Positions 6,868 to 15,878 of a DNA stretch of 34,409 bases are shown here, piece after piece. The first letter of the stretch is position 1, and the number at the start of each line of letters is the position of its first letter. Both the position numbers and the translations under genes were made by a program. This stretch comes from Acidithiobacillus sp. Lineage in GTDB: Bacteria > Pseudomonadota > Gammaproteobacteria > Acidithiobacillales > Acidithiobacillaceae. The stretch is from positions 1-34,409 of the forward strand of contig NZ_DAHVHY010000018.1 of NCBI RefSeq assembly GCF_027322205.1, in the 5' to 3' direction. A model generated the notes under the pieces. The model saw only the letters and a list, made by a program, of their open reading frames with translations, did not search any database and was not told where the DNA came from.

Positions 6868-8271
6868 ATGAGTGACAGGCATTCAATAAGCGCCACGACA
6901 GCAGCGGAGCGTACCAGCTCGGCGCCTCATGTCGCTCTGATCTGGCTCGCCGCGACCATGACCGCTTCCAGCCTGCCGGTCGGGGTCCTCATCGCCCAGT
7001 TGTTTCCCTTGGCGCCGTTTCTGTGGGTTGTGCTGCTGGCGTCCACACTATTTGCCGCCGTGGGCATCCTCAGTATCCCGGGATTCGTGTATGGGATCCC
7101 GACCATGGCGGTTTCCGCACGCGTTTTTGGAAAGCCGGTCAATAAGCTGATTTCTCTAAGTAACTGGTTGTCTCAGTTGGGTTGGCAGGCCGTGGTGTTG
7201 GTACTTGTGGTGTATATCCTCCGCAGTGTTTTTGACAGCTATGGATTGGTACCTGCGAATAGCAGTATTTATTATGCCTTGGTACTGGCTATTCTGGGCA
7301 ATTTTGTAGTGCCCATTATCGGATATAAGGCCATCGTGACGGCGCAGACGGTGGGGGCGCTATTTCTCGCCCTGTTTGCGATAGCCATACTGGTATATCT
7401 GCATGGTGGACAGGCGCTTCCGATGCTGTCTGCCGTAGGCCACTTTGACGGAATTCAAACCCTGGGTGGAATTTCATTGGCGCTCATGGGCGGCGCGTTC
7501 TCATGGACGATGTTTGCTTCGGATTATTCGCGGTATGTGCGGCGTGACACGAGCCTGACTAAAATGGCGCTATGGCCCAGCCTCGGCGGATTTGCGGGTG
7601 GTAGCCTCATCCTCGCATTAGCCATCACGCTGTATGTGCATGGCGGTATCCAGGTAGGACCTGCTGGACTCACCATCATGGCGACTGGACTGGGTACTTC
7701 GGCACTGTATTTAGGTTTTTGCACGTTTGCGATATTAGGTTTGTTGGCATCTAATTTTTTGAACTCCTACAGTTCTGCTTTCAGCCTGGCGGTGGTGGTA
7801 GGCAAGGATCTGGATCGCAAGAAGGTTACGGTTCTGGATGCGCTGCTGGCAACACTGGTCGGTATCTACATGCTTTTTGTGGCACCATCATTCTGGGATT
7901 CTTTTCAGACTTTTTTGGATTTGCTGATTATCGTCGCGGCGCCGTGGACCGGTGTGATGATCATGTATGTTTTGTGGGATGTGCTCCCGGAAGCGCGCGG
8001 CGGATTGAGCAGGCTGCCACATGGGCGTGCTAATGTCTGGGTGCTCGCTATAGGGGTCGCGGTTACCGTGTTGTTCTCGAATAATCCGCTTTGGGAGGGG
8101 TATGGAGCGCATTTGTTGCATGGTATAGACATATCGCCATTGGCGGGTGTGGCTACGACAATCGTTGTTTCGGCATCGTACCGGATTTTGTTTGGTCACA
8201 ATGCCGCCACTGATGAGCAAGGACGGATGAAAGCTTTATCCAAAGCGGCTGTTAGTAAGGTTCCAGATTAA
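6868..8271 (+). CDS. NCS1-family cytosine/purine permease
   Basis: This is a 467-residue inner-membrane transporter with about 12 hydrophobic segments. It shows NCS1 features such as the N-terminal helix LIWLAATMTASSLPVGVL, the SWTMFASDYSRYVRR block in the middle (the DYSRY motif of CodB/PurP-type permeases) and the SNFLNSYSSAFSLAV stretch. Members take up cytosine, purines or related bases by cation symport. Its position before guanine and adenine deaminase genes suggests purine bases, which is an inference. The start was placed at ATG 6868; the adjacent GTG at 6865 would add one residue. It belongs to a different NCS1 branch from the Mhp1-like transporter at 33287. Confidence 0.85.
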   Translation: MSDRHSISATTAAERTSSAPHVALIWLAATMTASSLPVGVLIAQLFPLAPFLWVVLLASTLFAAVGILSIPGFVYGIPTMAVSARVFGKPVNKLISLSNWLSQLGWQAVVLVLVVYILRSVFDSYGLVPANSSIYYALVLAILGNFVVPIIGYKAIVTAQTVGALFLALFAIAILVYLHGGQALPMLSAVGHFDGIQTLGGISLALMGGAFSWTMFASDYSRYVRRDTSLTKMALWPSLGGFAGGSLILALAITLYVHGGIQVGPAGLTIMATGLGTSALYLGFCTFAILGLLASNFLNSYSSAFSLAVVVGKDLDRKKVTVLDALLATLVGIYMLFVAPSFWDSFQTFLDLLIIVAAPWTGVMIMYVLWDVLPEARGGLSRLPHGRANVWVLAIGVAVTVLFSNNPLWEGYGAHLLHGIDISPLAGVATTIVVSASYRILFGHNAATDEQGRMKALSKAAVSKVPD

Positions 8272-8291
8272 AGCGTCAGTGGATATCGATC

Positions 8292-9518
8292 GTGAAAAAA
8301 ATATTTAGGGCGCCGATGCTCAATCCGATAGATGCGCATACCTGGGAGTTTTATCAGGATGGCGCACTATGTGTCGATCAGGGCATCATTGTGGGCGTGG
8401 GTAATTTCAGCACGGTTATTGAGCAGGCGGGGTCTGATCCGGAAGTCGAAAATTTGGACGGTGTGATCGTTCCGGGCTTCGTGGATGTGCATTTACATTG
8501 GGTGCAGCACCGGGTCAGGGGACGTTTTTCTGGCGAACTCCTGACTTGGCTGCAAGAACATATCTGGCCGGAAGAGGCGCGCTACGTGGATACCGATTTG
8601 GCCCAGGCTGCGGCGGTTCAATGCTATGCCGATTTGTTGCGCGCGGGGACCGTGATGGGCATGAGCTATTCCAGCACTCATGCCGCGGCGACTCAGATAG
8701 CTTTGGCATCAATGCGCGGTGATTGGGTGGTTGGTAATGTGCTCATGGCGGTTCACGCGCCCCACACCTTGACCGATTACAGCCTGCACAATCCTGACGC
8801 GCTGCGTGCATTCATGGGCCAGACGGATAAGGCGCATTATGCCCTGACCCCCCGTTTTGCGCCTAACCTGACCGCAGAGTCGCTGGCGGCATTGGGACAG
8901 ATTGCTGCCGAGAGTCGGTGTTTGATTCAGACGCATCTCGCGGAATCGGTCGCGGAGCTGCAATGGGTTAAAGAGCTGTTTCCCGACGCGGCGCACTATA
9001 CCGAGGTGTATGACCGCGCGGGTCTGCTGACGCCCCGGACGATATTGGGCCACTGTATTGAAATGCGTGACGAGGAATGGTGCTGCCTTCGGGAGCGCGG
9101 CTCCTGGGTCGCGCATTGCCCTACGAGTAATGAGGCGCTGGGCAACCGACGCATGCCCTTAGAGCAAGTCCGTGCTTACGATATTCCCTTTGCGTTGGCG
9201 AGTGATATAGGCGGTGGTCCCAGCCATAGCATGCTGCATGTCATGCAGCGATTTCTGGGAACACATCGGGAAGCGGACGTTGCTGTTGCGCCTCAGGAGG
9301 CCTTGTATCGTTCTACCAAGGCGGGTGCCGAATGTATGGGTAGAGGTGCCGTCGGTGGTGATTTGACGGTGGGAAAACGGGCTGATTTTGTGCTTTTGCC
9401 GCAGAAGCCCGCAGCGTCTTCTGTGGAAGCCTGGTTTGAGGAATGTTTAAGCGGTAAGCCGGCTGATCTGGAACAGCGTCCGCTGGGAACCTGGCTCAGT
9501 GGTGAGCGGGCGGCCTAA
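8292..9518 (+). CDS. guaD: Guanine deaminase
   Basis: This 408-residue amidohydrolase-superfamily enzyme converts guanine to xanthine and ammonia. The zinc site is readable: PGFVDVHLHWVQ (H67, H69), QTHLAES (H215 and the catalytic E218), LGHCIEM (H254) and ASDIGGG (D305). The substrate-site block LTPRFAPNLT is characteristic of guanine deaminases rather than atrazine or cytosine deaminases. The start is a GTG with only a weak ribosome-binding site, but homology extends to it. It follows the NCS1 permease by 20 bases and feeds xanthine to the dehydrogenase encoded downstream. A closely related 8-oxoguanine or other purine specificity cannot be excluded. Confidence 0.88.
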   Translation: MKKIFRAPMLNPIDAHTWEFYQDGALCVDQGIIVGVGNFSTVIEQAGSDPEVENLDGVIVPGFVDVHLHWVQHRVRGRFSGELLTWLQEHIWPEEARYVDTDLAQAAAVQCYADLLRAGTVMGMSYSSTHAAATQIALASMRGDWVVGNVLMAVHAPHTLTDYSLHNPDALRAFMGQTDKAHYALTPRFAPNLTAESLAALGQIAAESRCLIQTHLAESVAELQWVKELFPDAAHYTEVYDRAGLLTPRTILGHCIEMRDEEWCCLRERGSWVAHCPTSNEALGNRRMPLEQVRAYDIPFALASDIGGGPSHSMLHVMQRFLGTHREADVAVAPQEALYRSTKAGAECMGRGAVGGDLTVGKRADFVLLPQKPAASSVEAWFEECLSGKPADLEQRPLGTWLSGERAA

Positions 9519-9566
9519 GCGATGTACATGCATAGTCTTATAAAGACATACGGAGCAACACCTTTT

Positions 9567-10610
9567 ATGGAAAGTATGACAAAGATTAAAAGGGGGCTGG
9601 CTGACTTTGTGGAGGGTCTTCCCAAGGTAGAGCTGCATTTGCATATTGAGGGCACTTTGGAGCCCGAATTACTTATCGCGCTGGCCCGGCGTAACGGCGT
9701 GGATATTCCCTATAAGACGATAGCGGCGGCACGGACGGCATATCAATTTGAGGATCTGCAAAGTTTTCTGAAGGTCTATTATCTGGGGGCGTCCGTATTG
9801 CGGGAAGAGCAAGACTTTTATGAGCTGACTCTAGCCTATATGGCCCGCTGTAAAGCCCAGCAGATTCGGCATACGGAACTGTTTTTTGATCCACAGACGC
9901 ATCTTGCCAATGGCGTGCCATTGGCGGCGGTGATGGGTGGCATCAACGCCGCCTTGCGCGACGCCGAGCGCGACTGGCATATATCCAGCGCGCTGATTCT
10001 TTGCTTTGAGCGGGATCGCGATCCGGAACCCTCGGTGGTGCTCTTGGAGCGTGCTTGTGCTTTGGGGGGCATTGCCGGCATTGGTCTCGACTCCGCTGAG
10101 TTGGGCAATCCGCCAGAAAAGTTTCAGGAGGTGTTTAAGGTGGCCAAGTCCATGGGCCTGCATCGGGTTGCCCATGCCGGGGAGGAGGGGCCACCCGCCT
10201 ATATCTGGCAAGCGCTGGATGTGCTGGATGTCGAGCGCATAGATCATGGGGTGCGCTGCCTGGAGGATCCGGCACTGGTGCGGCGTCTGGTGGATGACCG
10301 AATCCCTCTCACGGTCTGCCCATTCTCCAATGTCGCGCTCAAAGTGTTTAGCCAGTTATCTGAACATAATCTGGGCCGCTTGTTGAAAGCAGGGTTGTCG
10401 GCGACGATTAATTCGGATGACCCGGCGTACTTCGGTGGATACCTGAGCGAAAATATCATCGAGACGCTTTCCAGTCTGGATTTAACAGCGCAAGACGCCT
10501 TACTTCTTGAACGTAACGCCGTTGAAGCGGCTTTTTGTACGGACCAACGAAAGCAGTCCCTGCTCAGGGATCTGGATCAGTACGGCGCATCACATCAGAA
10601 CCTATTATGA
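9567..10610 (+). CDS. Adenine deaminase (adenosine deaminase-like fold)
   Basis: The enzyme belongs to the ADA superfamily. From the ATG at 9567 the zinc and catalytic residues are KVELHLHIEGTLEP (H24, H26), VAHAGEEGPP (H203, catalytic E206), RIDHGVRC (H227) and NSDDPAYFGGY (D284). The block GLDSAELGNPPEKF is that of the adenine deaminase subfamily (Aah1-like), where true adenosine deaminases have a GxDLAGDE-type block. The likely reaction is therefore adenine to hypoxanthine plus ammonia. Start choice: ATG 9567 has GGAG at 9551. An in-frame ATG at 9522, just after the guaD stop, lacks a clear ribosome-binding site. The next gene is overlapped or directly abutted. Confidence 0.85.
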   Translation: MESMTKIKRGLADFVEGLPKVELHLHIEGTLEPELLIALARRNGVDIPYKTIAAARTAYQFEDLQSFLKVYYLGASVLREEQDFYELTLAYMARCKAQQIRHTELFFDPQTHLANGVPLAAVMGGINAALRDAERDWHISSALILCFERDRDPEPSVVLLERACALGGIAGIGLDSAELGNPPEKFQEVFKVAKSMGLHRVAHAGEEGPPAYIWQALDVLDVERIDHGVRCLEDPALVRRLVDDRIPLTVCPFSNVALKVFSQLSEHNLGRLLKAGLSATINSDDPAYFGGYLSENIIETLSSLDLTAQDALLLERNAVEAAFCTDQRKQSLLRDLDQYGASHQNLL

Positions 10611-10633
10611 AAAACTCACCAGGGAGAGTGTTC

Positions 10634-11635
10634 GTGGAGAAAAATACGCTTTGGAAGCATATGATGTTATGTGGTGCAGTCGGCTGTTCATTGATGGCGC
10701 CACTGGCCGACGCACAGATTATACCGGCGGCGGCAAAAATGAGCCCGAAAGTGATCGTGTTGACGGCATTCCCGCCCGAGTGGCAAGCATGGACGGTGCA
10801 AAAATCTTTTCATCATAAGATCTTGCATGTACCAGGTCTCATCAAGCCTCTGATCTGCGACAGCAAAGGTGTCTGTGTTACGGAAACCGGTGAAGGGGAA
10901 ATCAATGCCGCAGTCACCGTCACCAGTCTGGTGAAAGACGCGGCTCTGGATGTCAAGAAAACCATTTTTATCCGCAGTGGCATCGCCGGTGGTGTGGACG
11001 TAAAAGATTCTGCACTGGGCAGTGTGTATATCAATAACTGGGTGATCTCCTGGGCTTTTGGACATCATTACCTGAGTGATCAGAAGCAGTTGGCGTGGTC
11101 GCCTCCGGGGTGTGCAGACTACGCCGCTCCCGGCCATTGTGGTGAATACACCCATAATCTATATGAGAACTTGGCTTATAAAGTCAATCCGGCACTCTTG
11201 ACCATGGCGGTGGAGGCTTCAGCCAACGTACAATTGGAAAACTCATCCGAAGCCAAAAAGTTGGATAAAATCTTCGCTATCTCCGTGGCACCGAAAGTGA
11301 TGGTAGGTGCTACTGTTACTGGAAATGATTTTTGGATCGGTAAAGAGAATCAGGCTATTGCCGAGCAAATTGTGCATCTATATAGCCATGGAGAGGCAAA
11401 ATATACCAATACCGCCATGGAAGATCTCGGAGACATCACCGCGCTCTCTCGTTTTGGCCTGGCAGATCATTATTTGTCCATACGCGGGATCTCTGACGTG
11501 GATGTTCCGCCCCCTGGTAAGACGGAAGCGGAAATCTGGAGAACCGGCGATTTGTATGCTGGCGCTCTCGCCGAGCGTAATGCGGTCATTGTCACCAGGG
11601 CCATTATCGCCCGCCTGTTAAAGGATTCTGTGTGA
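10634..11635 (+). CDS. Secreted purine nucleoside permease (NUP)-family protein
   Basis: The N-terminus reads as a Sec signal peptide: MEKNTLWKH, then hydrophobic MMLCGAVGCSLMAPL, then ADA before QIIP. The mature domain has NUP-family features: VLTAFPPEW, TGEGEINAAVTVTSL, a TIFIRSGIAGGVD glycine-rich turn, TGNDFW and YTNTAMED. The family is related to nucleoside phosphorylase folds, although named after a fungal nucleoside permease. A periplasmic protein that binds or cleaves purine nucleosides would supply free bases to the NCS1 permease, which is an inference. GTG 10634 was chosen because AGGGAG lies seven bases upstream. An ATG at 10607 overlaps the previous stop but has no ribosome-binding site and would add nine residues before the signal peptide. 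Confidence 0.78.
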   Translation: MEKNTLWKHMMLCGAVGCSLMAPLADAQIIPAAAKMSPKVIVLTAFPPEWQAWTVQKSFHHKILHVPGLIKPLICDSKGVCVTETGEGEINAAVTVTSLVKDAALDVKKTIFIRSGIAGGVDVKDSALGSVYINNWVISWAFGHHYLSDQKQLAWSPPGCADYAAPGHCGEYTHNLYENLAYKVNPALLTMAVEASANVQLENSSEAKKLDKIFAISVAPKVMVGATVTGNDFWIGKENQAIAEQIVHLYSHGEAKYTNTAMEDLGDITALSRFGLADHYLSIRGISDVDVPPPGKTEAEIWRTGDLYAGALAERNAVIVTRAIIARLLKDSV

Positions 11636-11696
11636 GCGTGGATGTCATTAAAGCGTCCGTTGTGAGTGTTCTGGCTCGGGAACAAGGAGTAGCACC

Positions 11697-13952
11697 GTGT
11701 CTTTGACGATCATTAACCAGCGACGTGACCAGCAAGTGGTTGGTCCAGCCCGCGTCGATGGCTTTGCCAAAATAAGTGGGGCGGCGCTTTACGTGGATGA
11801 CTTGCCCGCTGTCGATGCGCTTCATGGGACTACCGTACGCACTGCGGGAGCCGGTGGGACTCTACAGGAAATCGTTTTTGATCCTGCTATAAACTGGTCT
11901 GAGTTTGTGGTGGTGACTGCACAAGATATACCGGGTATTAACGCGATCAAGCTCCTTGAAAATGATCAGCCGGTGTTGGTAGAGCGCACATTCCGGCACG
12001 CTGGAGAGGCCGTGGTATTACTGGCCCATGCAGACCCGGAAAAACTCAGAATAGCGCTGAAAGGTATTTCTCTGGTGGAATTACCCAACCCATCTCCGAT
12101 TTTTGATATAGATGACGCGTTGCAAGCGCGGCAGGAGATTATACCCGGCAATATTTATGCAGATTATCTTCTGGAGCGTGGTGATGTGGCGGCGGGGGAG
12201 TATCTTGCCGATGTCGTGATCGACGAGCGTTTTCTCACCCCGTCCCAGGAGCAACTCTATATTGAACCGCAAGGTATGTTGGCACATTTGCAGGAAGACG
12301 GCAGTATTTTGATGGAAGGTTCCTTGCAGTGTCCCTACTATGTGCTGGATGCATTGGTTCAGTGTCTGGGGATGGATAAGGATCATCTGCGGGTAGTGCA
12401 AAGCACCACCGGTGGGGCCTTTGGCGGCAAGGAAGATTATCCTTCGGTGATTGCCTGCCATGCGGCTTTGCTGGCGCTCAAAGCGGGTGGTCGACCGGTA
12501 AAGCTCATTTATGAGCGTGGCGAGGATTTGCGGGTAACGCCGAAGCGTCATCCTTCCCGTACCCTGATTCGTTTGGGAGCCAACAAAGCTGGAGAATTGC
12601 AGTTTATCGATATGGATTTCGCTATTGATGGCGGTGCTTATCGTACTCTGAGTCCGGTAGTGCTCTCCCGGGGCGTCATTCATGCGCCAGGACCCTATAA
12701 GTGCCCCCACATCAGGATCAAGGGGCGCGCCGTCGCTACCAATCATCCCCCCTTCGGCGCCTTTCGTGGATTTGGTGCGCCGCAGAGCATTCTTGCCATG
12801 GAAGTAGCCATGGATCGGTTGGCGAAAAAGCTGGGTATGGACCCTGTGGAGTTGCGCAAAAAGAATTTGCTGTGCACCGGCGATTTGAGTCCCACGGGCG
12901 ATGTGGTTGGCAAAGACTGTTTTGCTCATGCCGTGCTCGATGCCGCATTGGAACACACGCACTATCAGCAGCGACGGGAGGAATATAATGCCTGGAATGC
13001 CGCTGGACACCCGACCCGCAGAGGTATCGGTTTGGCGACTTTTGCGCATGGTGCCGGATTTACCGGTAATGGTGAATTGCATCTGGCTTCCCGGGTTTCT
13101 CTGCAAGCACTGGCCAATGGGCACGTCGAAATTCTCTGTTCCAACACCGAAATGGGGCAGGGCGCGGCGACTACGCTGGTCCAGATCGCGGCCGCTGCGC
13201 TGGGTCTGCCCATGGACAGCGTGCATCTGGCGCAGACGGACACCTCCAGGGTGCCAAATTCCGGACCGACGGTGGCCTCCCGTACCTGTATGGTGGTCGG
13301 GGGGCTCATTCAGAAGGCGGCGGGACAGCTATTGCAACGTTTGCGGGAAACGATGGATTTGGCGGAATCCTATGATGCGCAAAGCTTTGCTGCAGCGTGT
13401 GCAGGGCTTTACGCCGCCGGGGATGCGCTGGTGACTGCACACTACTACCCGCCAGCAGACATGCTCTGGGATGAGCAGACTTTTTTTGGGCGGGCCTACG
13501 CCAGTTATGCTTGGGCCGCTTATGTTGCCGAAGTAGAAGTGGATATGATAACGCTGGAGACGCACGTGATCGATTTTACTGCCGTTCAGGAAATCGGCAA
13601 GGCGGTGCATCCGGTGATTGTGCAAGGCCAGATTGAGGGCGGGGTCGCGCAGGGTATTGGTTATGCCCTCTATGAGGACGTGCTCTGGAATGAGCGCGGG
13701 GTCATGGCCAATGACCGTTTGACCAATTACATCATCCCCACTAGCGCGGATTTAGGATTTATTCATGTGGTGCTGCTGGAAGGCGGGTTGGGAGCAGGTC
13801 CCAAAGGGGCGAAGGGTGTCGGTGAATTGCCCATGGATGGTCCGGCGCCCGCTATCGTCAATGCGATTCAGCAGGCCTTGAATATCGATATTCGCCAGAT
13901 TCCGGTCAGGCCCGAAATGCTGCTAGAGCTGACGGTGAGCGGAGGGAATTGA
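11697..13952 (+). CDS. xdhB: Xanthine dehydrogenase, molybdenum-binding subunit
   Basis: This 751-residue large subunit hydroxylates purines (hypoxanthine to xanthine to urate). Molybdopterin and active-site landmarks are QEQLYIEPQGMLA (about 184-196), GGAFGGKEDYPS with E246, AFRGFGAPQ with R357, EMGQGA, and GAKGVGELPMDGPAPAIVNA with the catalytic base E710. E246 and R357 correspond to the Glu/Arg pair that orients purines in characterised xanthine dehydrogenases, so a purine substrate is better supported than uracil. It starts at GTG with AAGGAG upstream. The small FeS and FAD subunits follow immediately, giving the order Mo-FeS-FAD, with XdhC later in the operon for cofactor insertion. Confidence 0.9.
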   Translation: MSLTIINQRRDQQVVGPARVDGFAKISGAALYVDDLPAVDALHGTTVRTAGAGGTLQEIVFDPAINWSEFVVVTAQDIPGINAIKLLENDQPVLVERTFRHAGEAVVLLAHADPEKLRIALKGISLVELPNPSPIFDIDDALQARQEIIPGNIYADYLLERGDVAAGEYLADVVIDERFLTPSQEQLYIEPQGMLAHLQEDGSILMEGSLQCPYYVLDALVQCLGMDKDHLRVVQSTTGGAFGGKEDYPSVIACHAALLALKAGGRPVKLIYERGEDLRVTPKRHPSRTLIRLGANKAGELQFIDMDFAIDGGAYRTLSPVVLSRGVIHAPGPYKCPHIRIKGRAVATNHPPFGAFRGFGAPQSILAMEVAMDRLAKKLGMDPVELRKKNLLCTGDLSPTGDVVGKDCFAHAVLDAALEHTHYQQRREEYNAWNAAGHPTRRGIGLATFAHGAGFTGNGELHLASRVSLQALANGHVEILCSNTEMGQGAATTLVQIAAAALGLPMDSVHLAQTDTSRVPNSGPTVASRTCMVVGGLIQKAAGQLLQRLRETMDLAESYDAQSFAAACAGLYAAGDALVTAHYYPPADMLWDEQTFFGRAYASYAWAAYVAEVEVDMITLETHVIDFTAVQEIGKAVHPVIVQGQIEGGVAQGIGYALYEDVLWNERGVMANDRLTNYIIPTSADLGFIHVVLLEGGLGAGPKGAKGVGELPMDGPAPAIVNAIQQALNIDIRQIPVRPEMLLELTVSGGN

Positions 13953-13954
13953 TC

Positions 13955-14413
13955 ATGCCGACGACGATGCGCATCAACGGTAAGGCTTTTCAGAGCAGCT
14001 CAGCGCCGAACGCCCGTTTACTGGATGTATTGCGTAATGAATGTGACCTCAAGGGGACCAAAGAAGGCTGCGGCGAAGGAGAGTGTGGCGCCTGCGCGGT
14101 ACTGGTGAATGGCAAGCTGGTGAATAGCTGCCTGATTCCTCTCGGGCAGATGGAGCAGGCGGAGATTACCACGGTGGAGGGCCTTCCCGAAGATAGTGCC
14201 CTGGCACGGGCCTTTGTTCAGTGCGGCGCTACCCAGTGCGGGATTTGTACGCCGGGTATGATGCTCGCGGCGACCGCCCTGTTGGCGGAGCATGCGAACC
14301 CGACCCTGGAGGAGATTCGCTGGGGCCTGAGCGGCAATCTCTGTCGCTGTACCGGGTATGGGCGCATTTATGCGGCCATCGCCCAGGCTGCCGGAGGGTC
14401 TGCTGATGTCTGA
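13955..14413 (+). CDS. xdhA: Xanthine dehydrogenase, [2Fe-2S] subunit
   Basis: The 152-residue electron-transfer subunit has a plant-ferredoxin-type cluster (C39, C44, C47, C59 in GCGEGECGACAVLVNG and SCLIPLGQ). A second helical-domain cluster is formed by C95, C98, C130 and C132 (CGICTPGM and LCRCTGYG). It passes electrons from the Mo centre to the FAD subunit. The ATG at 13955 has GGAGG nine bases upstream. An in-frame TTG at 13949 overlapping the previous stop would add only two residues. The gene overlaps the FAD subunit gene by eight bases, a sign of coupled translation and fixed stoichiometry. Confidence 0.93.
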   Translation: MPTTMRINGKAFQSSSAPNARLLDVLRNECDLKGTKEGCGEGECGACAVLVNGKLVNSCLIPLGQMEQAEITTVEGLPEDSALARAFVQCGATQCGICTPGMMLAATALLAEHANPTLEEIRWGLSGNLCRCTGYGRIYAAIAQAAGGSADV

Positions 14414-15272
14414 GTGGACAAGGCCCCGGCATTTGCCGGAAGCCCTGGAGCTATTGGCGGCAGCCCCCGGCCAATATCGGGTGATTTCGGGCGGGACCGA
14501 TCTTATGGTGGAGAGTCATCTCGCCCCGGAGCGGCACCCGGAGTTCTGGCTGGATATCAGCGGACTGCGGGAGTTGCAGGGGCTGCAGATTACGGAAGAG
14601 GGTATCCGGATTGGCGCTGCTACTTCCCTGGAGGTGATTCGCCGACATGCGGAAGTGGTCACCCACTGGCCGATGCTGGCAGCTTCGGCGGCGGTGACCG
14701 GGGCGCCGCCCATTCAAAACCGCGCCACGCTGGGTGGCAATGTCTGCAATGCCTCCCCTGCGGCAGACAACGCGCCGGTATTGCTGGCTTATGGCGCACG
14801 TCTGGAGATCGCCCATCATCACGGCTCGCGCTGGTTGCCTTATATGGATTTCCATCAGGGGTATCGTAAGACGGCCTTGCAAGCTGGAGAGTTGCTCAGT
14901 GCTCTCTGGATTCCTTACCCCCCCAAACACAGTCGTGGCTATTTTCGGAAAGTCGGAACACGGGCAGCGCAAGCTATTGCCAAGGTGAGTATCGCGGCTC
15001 TCATCGAAGAAGATAGTGGTGGAATGATTCAGGGCGCGCGTTTCGGCATGGCGAGTGTGGCGGCGACTCCCTGTACCTTGCCATCCGTGAGCCAATATCT
15101 GCTGGGACGTGCGTTGCGTGATATTGCCGACGCGCAAGTGCGTCAGAGGGTAGGGCAGGATATTGCACCCATTCAGGATATCCGCTCAACGACGGCATAT
15201 CGTTTGGAGATAGCTTCCCGGCTGGTGCTGGAGGCCATACATGGACGCAGTGAATCGAAAAAGGAGGATTAG
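14406..15272 (+). CDS. Xanthine dehydrogenase, FAD-binding subunit
   Basis: The 288-residue protein has the FAD-binding signatures ISGGTDLMVE (about 27-36) and IQNRATLGGNVCNASPAADNAP (split here at 103-115 and 116-124), which bind the pyrophosphate of FAD in CO/xanthine dehydrogenase medium subunits. A C-terminal CODH-type domain follows. The start is ATG 14406 with GGAGGG upstream, inside the end of the FeS-subunit gene. It would accept electrons from the FeS clusters and reduce NAD+ or another acceptor. It is followed after three bases by the AllA-like gene, so it belongs to the same transcript. Confidence 0.9.
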   Translation: MSEWTRPRHLPEALELLAAAPGQYRVISGGTDLMVESHLAPERHPEFWLDISGLRELQGLQITEEGIRIGAATSLEVIRRHAEVVTHWPMLAASAAVTGAPPIQNRATLGGNVCNASPAADNAPVLLAYGARLEIAHHHGSRWLPYMDFHQGYRKTALQAGELLSALWIPYPPKHSRGYFRKVGTRAAQAIAKVSIAALIEEDSGGMIQGARFGMASVAATPCTLPSVSQYLLGRALRDIADAQVRQRVGQDIAPIQDIRSTTAYRLEIASRLVLEAIHGRSESKKED

Positions 15273-15275
15273 AAT

Positions 15276-15860
15276 ATGGGTGCCTATGCAAATCAAACAG
15301 AAACGGTTTATGTAGATGTCCCATTGCTGGACGCTACGCCGGAGAACCTCGCGGAATACGGGGTGATGATTGGCGAGGCGGTACACCGGCCCGGACTTTC
15401 AATTCCCTTTTATAAGGGGAGTGTGGAAGAGGGGCAAAATCTCGATTTTGAATATACCGGTCGCGCGGTGGTCCGCACGGCGCGGATATCGCACCGCAAC
15501 CCCGAGATTACCTGGCTGGAACGGCACCTCAATATGACGCAGATTTTTGTCGGGCTGGGCAGTATTCCCTTCGCCATGGTGCTGGGCAAACCCAATCAGG
15601 GCAGCGGGGAAAATGTCCCCCGTCTGGAAGACGTCCGCGCTTTTCGCATTCCAGCGGGGCAGGGGGTGATGATTCATGCGGGTACCTGGCACGATTTCCC
15701 AATGTCCATTGGCGATCCGGTGACGGTCATGACCATGAATTCTGACGAGGTGGTCACTGCTTTGGCGAACGCTCAGGCAGCAGATGAGATGGACGACGGG
15801 GACGTGTACAAGATCGACATCCAACGTCGTACCGGGCGGGTGCTCCGGGTTCCCTTTTAA
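15276..15860 (+). CDS. Ureidoglycolate lyase (AllA)-family protein
   Basis: The 194-residue cupin-like protein carries AllA-family blocks: TPENLAEYGVMIGEAV near the N-terminus, WLERHLNMTQIFVGLG, LEDVRAFRIPAGQGVMIHAGTWH and IGDPVTVMTM. Ureidoglycolate lyase splits ureidoglycolate to glyoxylate and urea at the end of allantoin breakdown. The protein is about 30 residues longer than the E. coli enzyme. It follows the dehydrogenase genes with a strong AGGAGG and precedes the ring-opening amidohydrolase. Because no allantoin pathway is encoded here, its true substrate may be another ureido acid made by the neighbouring enzymes. That is an inference, and only the family assignment is secure. Confidence 0.78.
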   Translation: MGAYANQTETVYVDVPLLDATPENLAEYGVMIGEAVHRPGLSIPFYKGSVEEGQNLDFEYTGRAVVRTARISHRNPEITWLERHLNMTQIFVGLGSIPFAMVLGKPNQGSGENVPRLEDVRAFRIPAGQGVMIHAGTWHDFPMSIGDPVTVMTMNSDEVVTALANAQAADEMDDGDVYKIDIQRRTGRVLRVPF

Positions 15861-15878
15861 TCGCAGAAGGCGAAGACC

